This document shows positions 1 through 11,695 of a DNA stretch of 64,000 nt, piece after piece (within the stretch, counting starts at the first letter, position 1; every line of letters starts with the position of its first letter). Origin of the DNA: Benincasa hispida. Taxonomy: Eukaryota > Streptophyta > Magnoliopsida > Cucurbitales > Cucurbitaceae. A program made the translations under genes and the position numbers. The stretch lies in the NCBI RefSeq assembly GCF_009727055.1, contig NC_052349.1, positions 30,421,682-30,485,681 on the forward strand, in the 5' to 3' direction. A model generated the notes under the pieces. It made no database searches. It had not been told where the DNA came from and was given only the letters and a program-made list of their open reading frames with translations.

Positions 1-3000
1 GGAACTTGTGTCCGGACTTCCTGAATTATATTTCTTGCAGCATCTACGTCTTTGCTCAGCGGATCATCGAGACTCATTGTCAAATCAATGTCGCCTGGAA
101 CGAGCTTTACTGCTGGGAGGCTCGACGGAAGCTCCTCAAATGGAATTATCTTCCTCCATTTCTGACTAGACAACTTCTGGGCCAGAACATGCTGAGCTGT
201 GGTGTTTTCTTCCTTCAGGTACAGTCTCCTTCCGGCTTGTATTCTGGAGGAAGAGTAACCTACCAGTTTACCATTGACGCCAATTTTATTCTGGGGCCAG
301 TTATGACCTCTCATGACAGTGAAGCCAATGTCTGAGGTCAATGAGATGAGATTGTTTAACTTGGACTCTCTAGTAACTGTCAAGCACACGTCTCCGATAA
401 GAACTCTAGCAGGAGGTTGACGAAGGGTGAGCCCGATGTGCCTCCCTGTTGAGTATAAAAAACGCCACTTTCCTGGGATTAACTCCTGCCAATGCTGTAT
501 AGGTGAAAGTCCAACATAAGCAGTTAGATGCCACAACTGATTATTACTTCTTGAACATAGACTTAACATGTGTCGTTTTACAGCATAAACGTATAGAACA
601 TCGGAATTGAAAGACATCCTCGTAAGTCGATGTTTTTCAGGTAATGTGATGTGTGTAAATATTCATCACCTTTGGTTTTGAATGAGGAGTCAGCATCTCC
701 ATCAATTCAATGAAGTGCGATAGCTTTCTTCGCTTAATCATAGAAAATAAGGGAAAAGAAAAACTAGTTAGTAAACCTTCTAAAATTTAAAATGTTCAGT
801 GAGAGTGAGAGAGAGAGAGGGATAAAGGAGGAAGATGATGAAGAGATCTATTATGCACATACCTGAGGACGACTGTAAATATATTCCTCCGTAATTCGGA
901 CTGCAGTTGAACCAAGACCCCATCTAATAATTTCCATTGATGGAGCTACCCGCCATCTTGGTCCACAAAGGAATGGATGCCTGAGAGCCTCTAAACAGCT
1001 GCAGGATGGTTCAGTTACTTATTTCTTTATTTTGAAAAAAAGAACGAATTTCTCATTGAAATAGTTAACAGTTACACAGAAAAAGAGTTCCAAATGATGA
1101 CCCAATGCCGGTATCTAACAATAGTTGCACCAAAGCTTTCACCATTTCCAAATCTATAACTTCCCAAATCCCATCTACAAAGAAAATGTATGCTCAACTC
1201 TTCTCCCAAAAAATAGTCGCAAAATAATACTTGAAAGTGAACATCAAGAGGATGTATCTGCTAGCTCAACTTTCCTCCCAATATAGACACTTGAACTTTT
1301 TGTCGTTTATTCCATTGTCCCCACAAAATTGCCTTAATGCCAATAGTCCAGATGACATTAGCCGTTTTCTAGAATTAGTGGCTGCTTAGCTACCCAAGTA
1401 AAGAAAGACCAAAGCATAAAAATAAAAAATAAATCTTAGTGCATTAAAAATTCCAACAAATAGATATGGGGTGACATACCCCATTAACAAAATTCTAAAT
1501 ATATTTTTACATTCTAACTCCCTTCTAAGAGGCTAGTCTCCAATGAAAATATATATACTTTACCTTATTCTTTTAGAAGGTTTGTTTGCAAGTAATAAGG
1601 ACAGAAGGTTCCATCCTGCGCCCCAATTTCTATCAAGTATCTGCAAGATAAATGAACCAAAGATCTGCGCATACATTGTTGAAAAGTGATTGCAGGAAGA
1701 TAATAATATTGATATTTACTTGTAATCCGACATTTCCAGCTGATAGTCTATGCTCAAGGACTTGTAATAGATATTCGCGCAAGCATGAAGGATCGTGGCC
1801 CTTTCCACATCAAGTAAACATGGTTACATATTTGAAATAAAATATTGTTGTATGTTAAACATGTGTCCACCCAATGTTAAAAAAATCGAAACAGATGCTG
1901 AATTAAACATTCCAGTGACAGATCTTGCCAATACAGATTGCAGTAAAAGCGGTTCTGGGCAAAAAAGTAATGCAATTATTCAGATGTCGTGTTATACCTT
2001 TGAGAAAAAGGATTTAAACTTCATGAATATCAATGGATCCATGAGTTCCTGTAAAACCATCTTTGCCATCATGAACCCCACACATCTACAACCGCAAGTG
2101 GAAAGGTATCAAGAGGACTACCCAGAAGTTTTAACAGGAAAAAAGATACTAAACAGTAATTCCTTTCTCCAACAACAATACCTCATGTCAAATGCAATCA
2201 TCCTGTGCCGCCGATCCAAGTTATTTTCAGAAGTGTTATCACTTTCAGCATTTTCATGAAAGTAGGCAGCATTTCCCAAAATTCCAACCTGGTAAGACAA
2301 GTGCCGGATGGATATAAGATATGAAGGACAGTAATCTGCTGGTCCATTTCTTGAATATTAAGCTAGTAAATTAATATAATGTTTGTTACCATTTCTAAAT
2401 TCAATAATCTAAAGCACATGCATAAATTTTACTGCTTCACATTCCGAGAGTAACCAAACCATAAAGCACATTTATTTAGAACATCTAATCACAACTTCAA
2501 TCAAAAAGGAAATTGGGTTCCAATAAGATAAAAATACTCCCCCATATTTCAGAGTGCATTCAATTTGATTCATCAATTAACTAGCTCAGTAAAAAGTAAT
2601 AAAATATTATCTCAAATATTCCCAGTTAGTATAGACAATAGGCCTTATCAGGCTTCAGCCCATGCATGTCTTATTTATAAATACGAGATTACTATCATGG
2701 TCATAAATAGAAATGATATAAATGGAAGAGCATCAGCCAATTCTTCTTGGTATCATACCGGACCAACTGTACTTACTTTGACATGTCTATCAACTGGGCT
2801 TATGTGAACATTTTCCAATCTCAGCTCAGTATGCGCAAGCCCATGGCTGTGCAAGTAATTAACCTGAGGTAAACAGAAGGAAGGCATCATGAACTAGCCA
2901 CTCAGTTTCAAGGATATCCAACTTTCTACATTTTACCTACTCCAATCAAGAGATCCCTCATCAATACTCGAATGAGTCGTGAGTGGCGTGAAACTGCAGG

Positions 3001-4387
3001 TCCTCCAGTGGTAGTATCACCAACCTTTCTAACAGACTCTTCATCCAATGCAAGAGTAGCTTCCAATGTTGGAAGCCAATCTGATTGCTGAAGCCAATGC
3101 CTCAAAGAAAAACTACTGTGATGCTACAATTGAAAGCAGAAAGTCTGTATTAACATTACTTTTAAAAAAATTTCACATGAACAGAGCCATTGGGATTTAA
3201 AAATAAAAATAACTGTAAGAAGTCATAGAGCACAAGTTGGTTGTTCCAAACTCTTCCCAGAAGAACCAGTGCACCAAATCCTACCTTTAGTTCTAGCTGC
3301 TACAAAAAAAATCTTCATGACATGGCACTAGCCGTTCAGAAAAGTGAACTTCAGTGAAAATTGGGTTGATAGGGTTGCTAAAGTGATGGTTTCATGGGAA
3401 ACTTTACAATGGCATAAAAGTTGAATGCAACAACCAATTTGAGGTAAACAAAATTTGATCAAAAGAAAAAGTACTCGGAGGCACAAAAATCCATATAATC
3501 TAACAACTTAGGACACCTACCCCATGGACCAGAGTAAATGAGGAGTGGCCATTACTCATAAGTGAAGATATGTAGCCATGAACTTGCATTGAATAGGAAT
3601 GATACATCAGTCTGCGACGAGCCAGTTTCTTTAGTACCTATCCACATCATTAGTAACAGAGTCAAGTACAATATACCATTAATTGTTAGTAATTTCTTTT
3701 TAAACAATATGCATTAAATACAAACTTCTATAGCTCTTTTCCCTCTACGCTGAGCCTGAGCAGTTTTAAGCCTTCGAAGCACGACCTTTGTGTTGTATAA
3801 AGGGCTACATTAAAGAAAATAAAAACACTAGTTAAAACTTGAACTACTTGAAGAACATCAAATTCTAAAACAGAAGAAACTAACCTAAGGCGATTATTCA
3901 CAAGTGCTTCAAAAACTATTTCATCCCCCTACCACATTGTTGCTAACATGTCAACAACTTGTAAGAGAAAGCAAACAGTGACATCAACTAAAAGAAAACC
4001 AAAAAAAAAAAAAAAAAAAAAAAATCAAAATTAGAAAATCGTAAAATGATTTTTTAAAAAGGAACAAATTTATCATACCCGACCTCCAAGGCCAGTGCTG
4101 ACACAATCAAGAATCTTGAAATCCGACATCTTGAATCTGATGACATGGTCCAATTCTTCCTCCATGGAAACTGATAGAGGGCCTGGAGCATTGTCCTTCG
4201 ATTCTGAAACAGATAAATCTTTTCGCACAGATGAACACAGTAGTCTTGAACATCGCGAACTGGGAGTTCTCCTCACAAAACGCACTGGAAGAGGCCCAAT
4301 CAGTGTAGTCGACGGATTATCCTTATAACAAACACCCATTGCCCTTTCAAAACTTGGGTTCGAAGCCATTCCATGATACAGTCCCAT
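1..4387 (-). CDS. PAP14: PAP14/ORG1-type protein: kinase-like domain fused to plastid fibrillin (PAP) domain, C-terminus cut by window edge
   Basis: Thirteen coding exons run right to left: 4079-4387 (start), 3885-3928, 3726-3804, 3521-3637, 2941-3123, 2777-2863, 2182-2288, 1998-2085, 1720-1800, 1564-1640, 863-998, 670-732, 1-494. All junctions are GT/AG and phases agree, giving at least 621 aa. Residues about 85-436 form a protein-kinase-like domain (EALRHPFLCGPRW near its end). From about 437 the sequence is fibrillin/PAP-like (HFIELMEML, then LIPGKWRFLYSTGRHIGL). The family (Arabidopsis At5g53450, OBP3-responsive gene 1 / plastid-lipid-associated protein 14) is plastid-targeted, so the first exon should hold a transit peptide; that is inference. 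The catalytic loop reads HTELRLEN instead of HRDLKxxN, and the DFG position reads ILG, so kinase activity is doubtful. Start: ATG at 4387; an in-frame ATG 18 bases later (MASNPSF) is an alternative. The stop codon lies outside the window. Confidence 0.93.
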
Positions 4388-4790
4388 GGATCACAGGTTC
4401 AGCCACTGAAAAAAAAACCCAATTGAGTAAGTCCCAAACTTTAGAGTGATTATCAAAGTTCTGAAAATGGCATGAAGAAAATTCCCTCCATCAACTAAAC
4501 AGTGGGGAGACGAAGTACAATTACGGTCAAATATAGCCATCAACGGGAACAAAATTGACACAGAACATTAAAACAACTCCAAATTACAAGAAGAAGCATT
4601 CATAAGCAGAGAATAAAAAAATTGGTGGACTTACCCGGAAATCGGGGAGATGGGTTTGAGGATTTAGGAAGGAAACATTGAAAAATTATATAGAAAATGA
4701 AGAACGTGAAAGTTGCGTGGAAGAAAGAGTTGAAAACGTTGCTCCATAAGCTTTCCTCGCTCCCAAATATCTGAAGTATATGACTTTCTC
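4388..4790 (-). other. 5' UTR of the PAP14-type gene with a 5' UTR intron
   Basis: Upstream of the start codon the minus strand has a good acceptor (T-rich tract then CAG, intron side ending at 4406). A consensus donor GTAAGT lies at the other side, with the upstream exon starting at 4635. This predicts a 229-bp intron (4406-4634) inside the 5' UTR and a first non-coding exon from 4635 to roughly 4790. The transcription start is not visible, so the outer limit is a guess. Leader introns of this kind often raise expression in plants; nothing here shows that directly. Confidence 0.55.
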
Positions 4791-6380
4791 TGGCCTTCTC
4801 TTTTTAACGGCTGATTTTGAATACTGTCTTATCACGCCCGCTCTGATGTTTACACGTCACCATTATTTTCGAATTAAATCTCTATTTTATCGTCTCTCTT
4901 CTGGCAGTTTTTTTCATCTTTATCCACATATTTCATAACATTTTATTTTAATATATAGGTTTCTCTCTTTTTTTCTTATTAATTAAATTAGAGGTTAAAA
5001 CAACATTGTGATTTTTGTACTTTTAAGTTTATTCTAATTTAGAACCTATATTTTTAAATATTGAATTTTAATTATGTACTTATATCTTAAATTTAGTTTT
5101 TTCATAAACCAAAAATCTTTTATTTTAACCCCATTTGGTAATAATTTTGTTTTCTATTTTTGTTTTTGAAAATTAAGTCTACGGACACTATTTTCACCTC
5201 TAAATTTCTTCCTTTGTTATCTACTTTTCACAATGATTTAAAAACCAAACAAAAAATTTTGAGAACTAAAAAAAATAGTTTTCAAAATGTAGTTTTTGTT
5301 TTTAAAATTTGGCTAAGAATTTAACTATTATACTCGACAAATATACAAATCATTGTAACAAATGTGGAAGGAATAGACTTAATTTTCAAAATCCAAAACA
5401 AAAAAGGAAATGATTACGAAACGGGATCTTAATTATTAATATTTTTACTATAAATTTTTGAAAATTTGTTCACATATTATTATTATTTTGCATGAAAATT
5501 ATTATTATTATTGAACTAATTTTCATAAAAGAAAAATTAACTTATTAAATTCAAGATTTATTGAAAATATAGAAATTAAAAATAGACATTTCAAAGTAGA
5601 AACTAAAATCAAACATTAAAAATAGTATTTTAAACTAAATTATAAAAAATACCTCTTTTTGAGTTAGTTTGGGTAGGTTTCAGTTATACACTTTTTCTTT
5701 ATTTAAGAAATTCAATTATGTATGACATTGAAAATTTCCATACTTTTGAAAGTTGTTCAAAAGAATATTGTTGAAGAGTATTTTTGTTAAAATAATATGA
5801 AAATTGGCATGTATATAATTTGGAAGAGATATATTATAACTGTAATTTTATTTTCATAAATTGATTTGTACAATTTGATTATCAAAACATTTTAAGAATA
5901 TTTTTGTTTGAGATGAATGGTTTTGAATTTTCATTGATATATCAATATTTTTATTAATATTTTCACATTATTTATAAATTCAACATCCACATGAGCAGTG
6001 AATCGACTCTTCCATTATATCGTAAAAAAATACATGAAACACAAGAAATAAACAACAATATGTGACTTATGTAAATATAATATAAATAATAAACATTTTA
6101 ATATGTTTAAAAAAATATAATATTTTTTGTGGATTATTTTTTTTTGAATTTTTTTATAATTTTTCTTTGACATCATCATTTTATCGATATTTTTGTCAAC
6201 ATTATCGAAAAATTGAAACTTTGATATTTTTAAACATGGATAGTGATAGTAGTCTTAATCTTTTATATAATTATATAATATCAAAGGATTTAAACTATAC
6301 TAACCTTTCAATGAAATGTAAATGTCTCAACCTATTGACAAGGGAAAGGTTTTTGACCTTCAGCTAAAAAGAGATGCTAA
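4791..6380. other. AT-rich intergenic DNA, no gene seen
   Basis: Upstream flank of the PAP14-type gene. It is strongly AT-rich with no ORF resembling a known protein. The only structured part is the MITE at 5129-5426. The promoter of the PAP14-type gene must lie in its left part, but I could not single out a convincing TATA box. Confidence 0.6.
5129..5426. mobile_element. MITE-like element with imperfect terminal inverted repeats
   Basis: The left end reads CCCCATTTGGTAATAATTT. The reverse complement of the right end reads TCCCGTTTCGTAATCATTT, which matches at about 16 of 19 positions. The 298-bp interior is non-coding and AT-rich. The body (ATTAAGTCTACGGACAC, then CACCTCTAAATTTCTTCC) closely resembles a very abundant short element I know from cucumber and melon introns and promoters; this recognition is from memory. 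Confidence 0.65.
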
Positions 6381-6479
6381 ATAACCAAAAGAACATAGGG
6401 GCACTTGAATGATAGCAAATTTCTTTTTTTTATTAAAATTAAAAATATAGCAATAATTTTTCCAAATTTACTTTATTGG

Positions 6480-7076
6480 TGTATTAACATGTATATCACT
6501 AATATATCTGATTTACTTTATATCTGGTATATCAGTTATTTGGTATACTTTATATTTGACATATCAATGGACTAATATACCAAACCTAAAGTGTGTAAGT
6601 TATGTAATGGATATACCAAATTTATCATTCATAAACCAATTTATCAGTCAAGAAGTGCTTGTTCATTTAATATTATTTGCAAACTTAATTTCAATCCTCA
6701 TTCATCTACTATAGAATATTATTTTTCTAATACATTATAATCGGTTTATAATGGTTCAACTCTATATGTTAGTAACCATTTTGAATGAATATTGATAAAC
6801 TATTGATGCACCAATGTTACACTTTCAAATACTGTATACTAGTAGTATACCAACATTTTATAGTTAAAATGATTTGAGTTAATGTTGATATAATACTAAT
6901 ACATCAATATTATATTTAAAATGTTATATAGAAGAAATGCTGATATACTATTGATACACTGATGAAATACTTGAAATTAGTTTTTTATGAGCATTGATAC
7001 AATATTGATAAACTAATTTGTACTTTAAATGAATTTTGAATAAGTGTCTAGCTATAACTACTAATGTACTGATAAG
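6480..7076. repeat. Degenerate short-repeat tract, left half
   Basis: A loose repeat of roughly 50-65 bp recurs here, with the core TTTTGAATGAATATTGATA then ACTATTGATACACTAATG. The same pattern continues at 10639-11000 on the other side of the CACTA element, so the tract was continuous before that insertion. It is AT-rich and non-coding. Confidence 0.55.
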
Positions 7077-7259
7077 ATACACTACAAGAAATCTGACATC
7101 TCCCGACTCACAATTCATCGGAAAAGTGTGGAAAACGCGTTGGGAGTGCCTTTCCCGACGAATAAAGGGTTGTCGGGAGAAACCCGTCGGGAGAGGAACT
7201 CCCGACGCACTTTAAAATGACGTCGGGAGTTCCAGTAACTGTCGACGCCTGATATATGG

Positions 7260-9312
7260 TGTTGACAGTTCTAGAACTCCCGACGCCCTATATTCGTTTA
7301 TTTTGGACCACTTGAACAAATTTCCAACTGCTACCATATTTGATGTCATCAATGTAAAAGACTTGTTGTGCTTGGATAGCAAAGATGAAAGGCTCATCGA
7401 CATACCAAAAGTGTGATGTATTGATCGATTTGTATCCTAAATCCACATGTTGTCCTATTACTTTTGTTGTTATCTGTGTCAAACCATCTACACTTCAACA
7501 AGAAAACACGTCTTCTGTTCGCATATTGGAAATCTAATACTTCGTCTACAACATCGTAGAAATTGTTATCCACACTTGCATTCTCACTGATCTCCCCGAC
7601 CACTAGGACTCCACTATTTTTGTAGCTCGACGATTTTCACGCTCTACAGTGTGAAACCGTACCCCATTAATAATGCATCCATTGTAAGAGTGCACCTCAG
7701 ACGAAGGTCCCATTGTAAGATCTCTTCTCCATTCATTACGACTGGTGGAGGTCCACCTTCAACTTTTCCATCATGTTGTCTACTTCGACGCCAACTATGA
7801 TTCTTTGGAAAGATAACGTCGATGTCCCATAAATGATATTTTTCCTCTTATCCCGAAGGACGAGTTATCTTCTTTGCATATTGGACATGCTCGATAACCT
7901 TTTGTACTCCACCCAGGTAAGTCACCGTACGCAGGGAAGTCATTAATCGTCCATAATAAGGTAGCATATAGTTGAAAAAACTCACCAGTAATAGAATCAT
8001 AAGTTTGCACACTAATTGTCCATAACTCTTTCAACTCTTCAATCAACGGTTGCAAGTAAACATCAATTTCCTTTCCAGGAGATTGGACCAGGTGTATGAG
8101 CAAAGACATGAAGAAGTTTGTTTCCTTCATGCATTTCCAAGGGGGCAAATTATAAGGAGTTATCACCACAGGCCACATACTATAAGAAATGCTCATATTT
8201 TCAAACGGATTGAAGCCATTTAAAGCTAATCCCAAACGAACATTTCGGGATCTAAAGCCAAATGAGGAAATTCACGATCAAAATGTTTTCACCCCTCTTG
8301 CATTAGCTGGATGTCGCAATACATCCTCCATTTCAACTCGCTTATCTTTATGCATCTCATGTTAGAAGCGCCTTCTTTTGATGCAAACAATCGTTTTAAT
8401 CTCGGTATCAATGGAAAATGACGCAAAATACCTTATGTGGTATTTTTTTACCCTTGCCATCATTAACTTTGTACCGAGACTCACCACAAACGGGGCATTG
8501 TTGCAAATCTGCAAACTCTTTCCAATATAATACACAATCATACTTGCATGCATGAATAGACTCATAACTTAGGCCTAAATCATGCAATTTTCGCTTGGCT
8601 TCATAAAAGGAAGTAGGTACAAAGGTGTCAGCTAGAAACACTACTTTTAACAATTCCAGCAACATGTCAAACGATTTGTTACTCCAGCCATTGAGAACTT
8701 TGATATGTATCAACTTCACTAAAAATTTCAAGGACGAAAATTGCGAACAACCAGGGTATAATTCATTACGTGCTTCGGTCATTAAATCCTCGAATAAGTT
8801 CGTGGTATCTCTTTCTTGACCATTAAAGGACATTTCATTTTCAATCCTTCCTTCATTTGCATTTTCGTTTTCAATTGGAACTTGTAAATCGTTTATAAGA
8901 TTCAACATCTCATTTTCTTTGACAATATTACTCTTTATACTATCTTCTTCAACATTCTGTATTGAATGACTTGTATGACTTCTAGATAAGTTTACTGGCT
9001 CTCCATGGTATACCCATTCAAAATATGAGGGAGATGTTCCATATGTTAATAGATGTCGTTCTACAATATCGATCTTTTCCTAAATTGAATTCATACAATT
9101 CTTGTATGGACATCTTATTCGTCCGGAATCATTAACATGAAACTTGCCATATCTAAAAACTGGGATACTCCTTCTCTATACTCCACTGATAACTTATTCT
9201 TTAGTTTAATCCATTCTTTATTCATCCTTAAAAATAAATCTTTCCTGACCAACTTGTAATCCAAAACAATAACCTGGATTAGAGGACAAAGTACAAAGTA
9301 TTTATTAAGCAT
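7260..9312 (-). pseudogene. CACTA TNP2-type transposase, deletion-fused and broken
   Basis: Read right to left. A Transposase-associated domain covers about 9310-9000 (NKEWIKLKNKLSVEYREGV, then FHVNDSGRIRCP, then SYFEWVYHGEP), with frame breaks and a stop. The TNP2 N-terminal half follows at 8908-8408 (CPVCGESRYKVNDG) and 8235-7795 (LPPWKCMKETNFFMSLLI; ACPICKEDNSSFGIRGK). It continues past a break at about 7790 to MNGEEIL at about 7715. The sequence then jumps directly to the start of a DUF4216-like domain (SYNGCIINGVRFHTVE, FWYVDEPFIFAIQAQQVFY). The catalytic C-terminal part of TNP2 and the intervening DUF4218 region are absent. Several frameshifts and stops also interrupt the reading frame. 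Confidence 0.88.
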
Positions 9313-9429
9313 GAACTTTGATTAAAAATTTCCAAGTTTGTTTGGAGTATTTAAAATTTTAATTAATTTATAATACGTGATTTGATTTTTTTTTGCCCCT
9401 AATGTTATTGATATTTTCCCCTAAACTAA

Positions 9430-9760
9430 GTCCAAAATTAAGTAAGTTGAAACATCCACAATCCATGGCTTATATAAAAAACAATGCTAATTAAAAACAA
9501 TTCACAATAACATTCATACTCCAAAAAATTGCATAAATTGAAACATCCACAGTCCACAATAACAACTCAATCCACAATAACATGTTATAAATTAATCCAC
9601 AATCCACAAAAAATTGCATAAATTGAAACATCCACAATCAACAATAACAACTCAATTCATAAATTAATTCACATTCAACAATAATAACAACGCAATAACA
9701 ACTCAATCCATAAATTGAAATATCCACAATCCATGAGAATCTTGTTTTGGTTTAATTTTT
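9430..9760. repeat. Short degenerate repeats inside CACTA copy 1
   Basis: About five imperfect copies of ATTGAAACATCCACAATCC / CACAATAACAACTCAA occur upstream (minus-strand sense) of the transposase. They are non-coding. They probably belong to the 5' region or first intron of the transposon gene. Confidence 0.5.
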
Positions 9761-10009
9761 GGAGCTTTTGAAAATGGTATTTGGAAATTCAAATTAATTC
9801 ACATTCAACAACAAATGAGAATCGATCAATAATGATTAATTAAAACATATACAACGATTAATTGAAACATCTACAATAACACAATAACAATTTGCACAAA
9901 TTATTTAAATCATGATTTTTCAATTAATCAATCAATAATGATTAAATTAATATACAAGTGAAAATAATGATTTAAATAAATATACAAGATAAAATAAAAT
10001 GAGAAGATT

Positions 10010-10385
10010 ACCAGCGACGACGGGGGGCGGTTGAAGGCAACGGTTAAACAAGACGAGGAGACGACGGCGGCGGCGGGAAAAGAGGGGAAGAATGGGAGAG
10101 GGAAGGAGAGGAGTGGGGGGAGGGCAAACGGGCGACAACGAGGAAGGAGGGGAAAAATTGCAGAGGGAGAGAGAAGAGTAAGGCGCGCCACGGGGAAGGA
10201 GGGGAAAAATGGGAGAAGGAGGGAGAGAGTGGGGGGTGGGCGAATGGGCGGTGGCGGCGGGGAAGGAGGGAAAAAAATGGAGAAGGCGGGCAAAGGTCGG
10301 TGGGGGGGGGGGGGGGAGGTTGGCGGCGTGGGTTAGGGTTAGGTGAGAGGGAAGAAATGGGGAAAAATGGGGAAGAAGGGATCTG
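10010..10385. repeat. Purine/G-rich repeats with a 15-G run in the CACTA 5' region
   Basis: The plus strand is purine-rich and far more GC-rich than its surroundings. GGAAGGAGGGGAAAAATGG-like segments recur three or four times, and there is an uninterrupted run of 15 G at 10302-10316. The long ORFs found across this stretch on both strands (Pro/Ser-rich or Gly/Arg-rich) are low-complexity artefacts. By position this is the promoter-side end of the minus-strand transposase gene. Confidence 0.6.
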
Positions 10386-10638
10386 GTTACCAGATCCCAT
10401 CTCCCGACGCCACCCGACGGCGTCGGGAGAGCCGTTGGGAGTTTTAAGAACTCCCGAAATGGTAACGTATGGCGTTGCGAGTTTCTGGGAAACTTTCAAC
10501 GCCCATTTTTAATCGTCGGGAGTTTTCTGGGAACTCCCAACGGGCCTTTACGGCATCGGAAGAGACTAATTCTTTTGATGGCTAAACTTTCAATGCTCGA
10601 TTTAGGCATCGGGAGAACTCATTTTTCTTGTAGTGATA

Positions 10639-11000
10639 TGAAATTGAATTTTGAATGAATATTGATATACTACTTATATACTAGTACAATTCTTAAAATG
10701 GATTTAAATCACGAGGAATATACTATTGATACACTAAAAATATACATGAAATAAATTTTTAATAGCTATTGATATACTATTGATCTATGTTAAAATTTAA
10801 TTGAATGAGTGTTGATAAATTACCAATACACCAAATGCTTAGTATTGCATTTTCAGCTAGTAATGATATATGGTTGATACACTAAGGATCTACTTACAAT
10901 TCATTTTGAATTAGTATAATATACCATTGAAATGTCAATTTAAACTTTGAATATCATTCTAAATGATATACTTTATATTTAGTAAGCAACAATATCATTA
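10639..11000. repeat. Degenerate short-repeat tract, right half
   Basis: Continuation of the repeat tract found at 6480-7076 (TTTTGAATGAATATTGATATACT, TATTGATACACTAA). It is separated from that tract only by the CACTA element at 7080-10635, whose 3-bp target duplication ATA borders both halves. Confidence 0.55.
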
Positions 11001-11695
11001 CTATTGCTAAAAAAAACAATATCATTATATGTTTTTTTTTTCCTTTCTAAATCAAGTATATCAATCAATTAATATATGAAATATGAAATATTTGTCATAC
11101 AATTGACATACCAAATTAAATATAACTTACACACCATTAAAATCATATAAAAAAATTGGAAATAAAACATATTAACTAATGTAATTTATAATTATTATAT
11201 CACTTGACAGAATCAATGCATTTAACAAATACTATGAACATCAAAGTTGAACCAATCAAATGAAAAAAACAAAAAAAAATATTTATCATAATCGAACAAA
11301 CAGTGTGGACCATAGCACAATTAAAGTCGTGATTTATCAATTGTATAAATTATATTCTTTAAATAAAGTATATCAATTGGTTGATATACCAAAATATAAA
11401 GTATATTTGATATACTTGTTGAATGAGGGTAAAATCGAAAATAAAAAAAAATCAAGAATCAAATTTACATTTGTTGCTATATTGGCAATTTTAGAAAACT
11501 ATTGCTATATTTGCCAATACCCCTATGTTCTTTTGTTATCCATTGCAAATTTTCAAAATGTACTATCAGTAGTTAAAATGTCAGAAGGAATAAATTCAAA
11601 TATATCATCTACTTTAGATTTAATATCCTATGAGTTTGTTTGACAATAGATAAATCAATTAAAAAAAATTTACGTAGCTATATTTATTATATTGC

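Larger units (their letters stand above)
7080..10635 (-). mobile_element. CACTA (En/Spm) DNA transposon, internally deleted, copy 1
   Basis: The left terminus is CACTACAAGAAATC and the right terminus is TTTTTCTTGTAGTG, an inverted repeat starting with CACTA. It is flanked by the 3-bp target duplication ATA (7077-7079 and 10636-10638). Subterminal regions carry many copies of CTCCCGACG / CGTCGGGAG (7100-7290 and 10395-10620), as expected for this superfamily. The minus strand encodes a broken TNP2-type transposase. At 3556 bp it is far shorter than autonomous CACTA elements and probably cannot move by itself. Confidence 0.93.
6381..11540. mobile_element. Terminal-inverted-repeat element (Mutator-like or unclassified), split by a CACTA insertion
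   Basis: The outer ends are inverted copies. The left end at 6381 reads ATAACCAAAAGAACATAGGG. The right end (11521-11540), reverse-complemented, reads GATAACAAAAGAACATAGGG. Further in, both sides carry a run like AAATATAGCAATA. Without the CACTA insert the element is about 1.6 kb. Its interior is non-coding and built of degenerate short repeats around GATATACTATTGATACAC. No transposase of its own is visible, so it is non-autonomous. The superfamily is uncertain: the long ends suggest Mutator, but no clear 8-9 bp target duplication was seen. Confidence 0.6.

Noticed and set aside
10031..10512. Overlapping ORFs of 100-150 codons on both strands in the G-rich stretch
   Set aside because: Translations are low-complexity (Gly/Arg-rich on one strand, Pro/Ser-rich on the other), have no domain, and lie in the transposon promoter region.
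11260..11643. ORF of 127 codons at the right end of the repeat-filled element
   Set aside because: AT-driven composition (Ile/Leu/Lys/Tyr) with no known motif, and it runs across the element's inverted repeat boundary.
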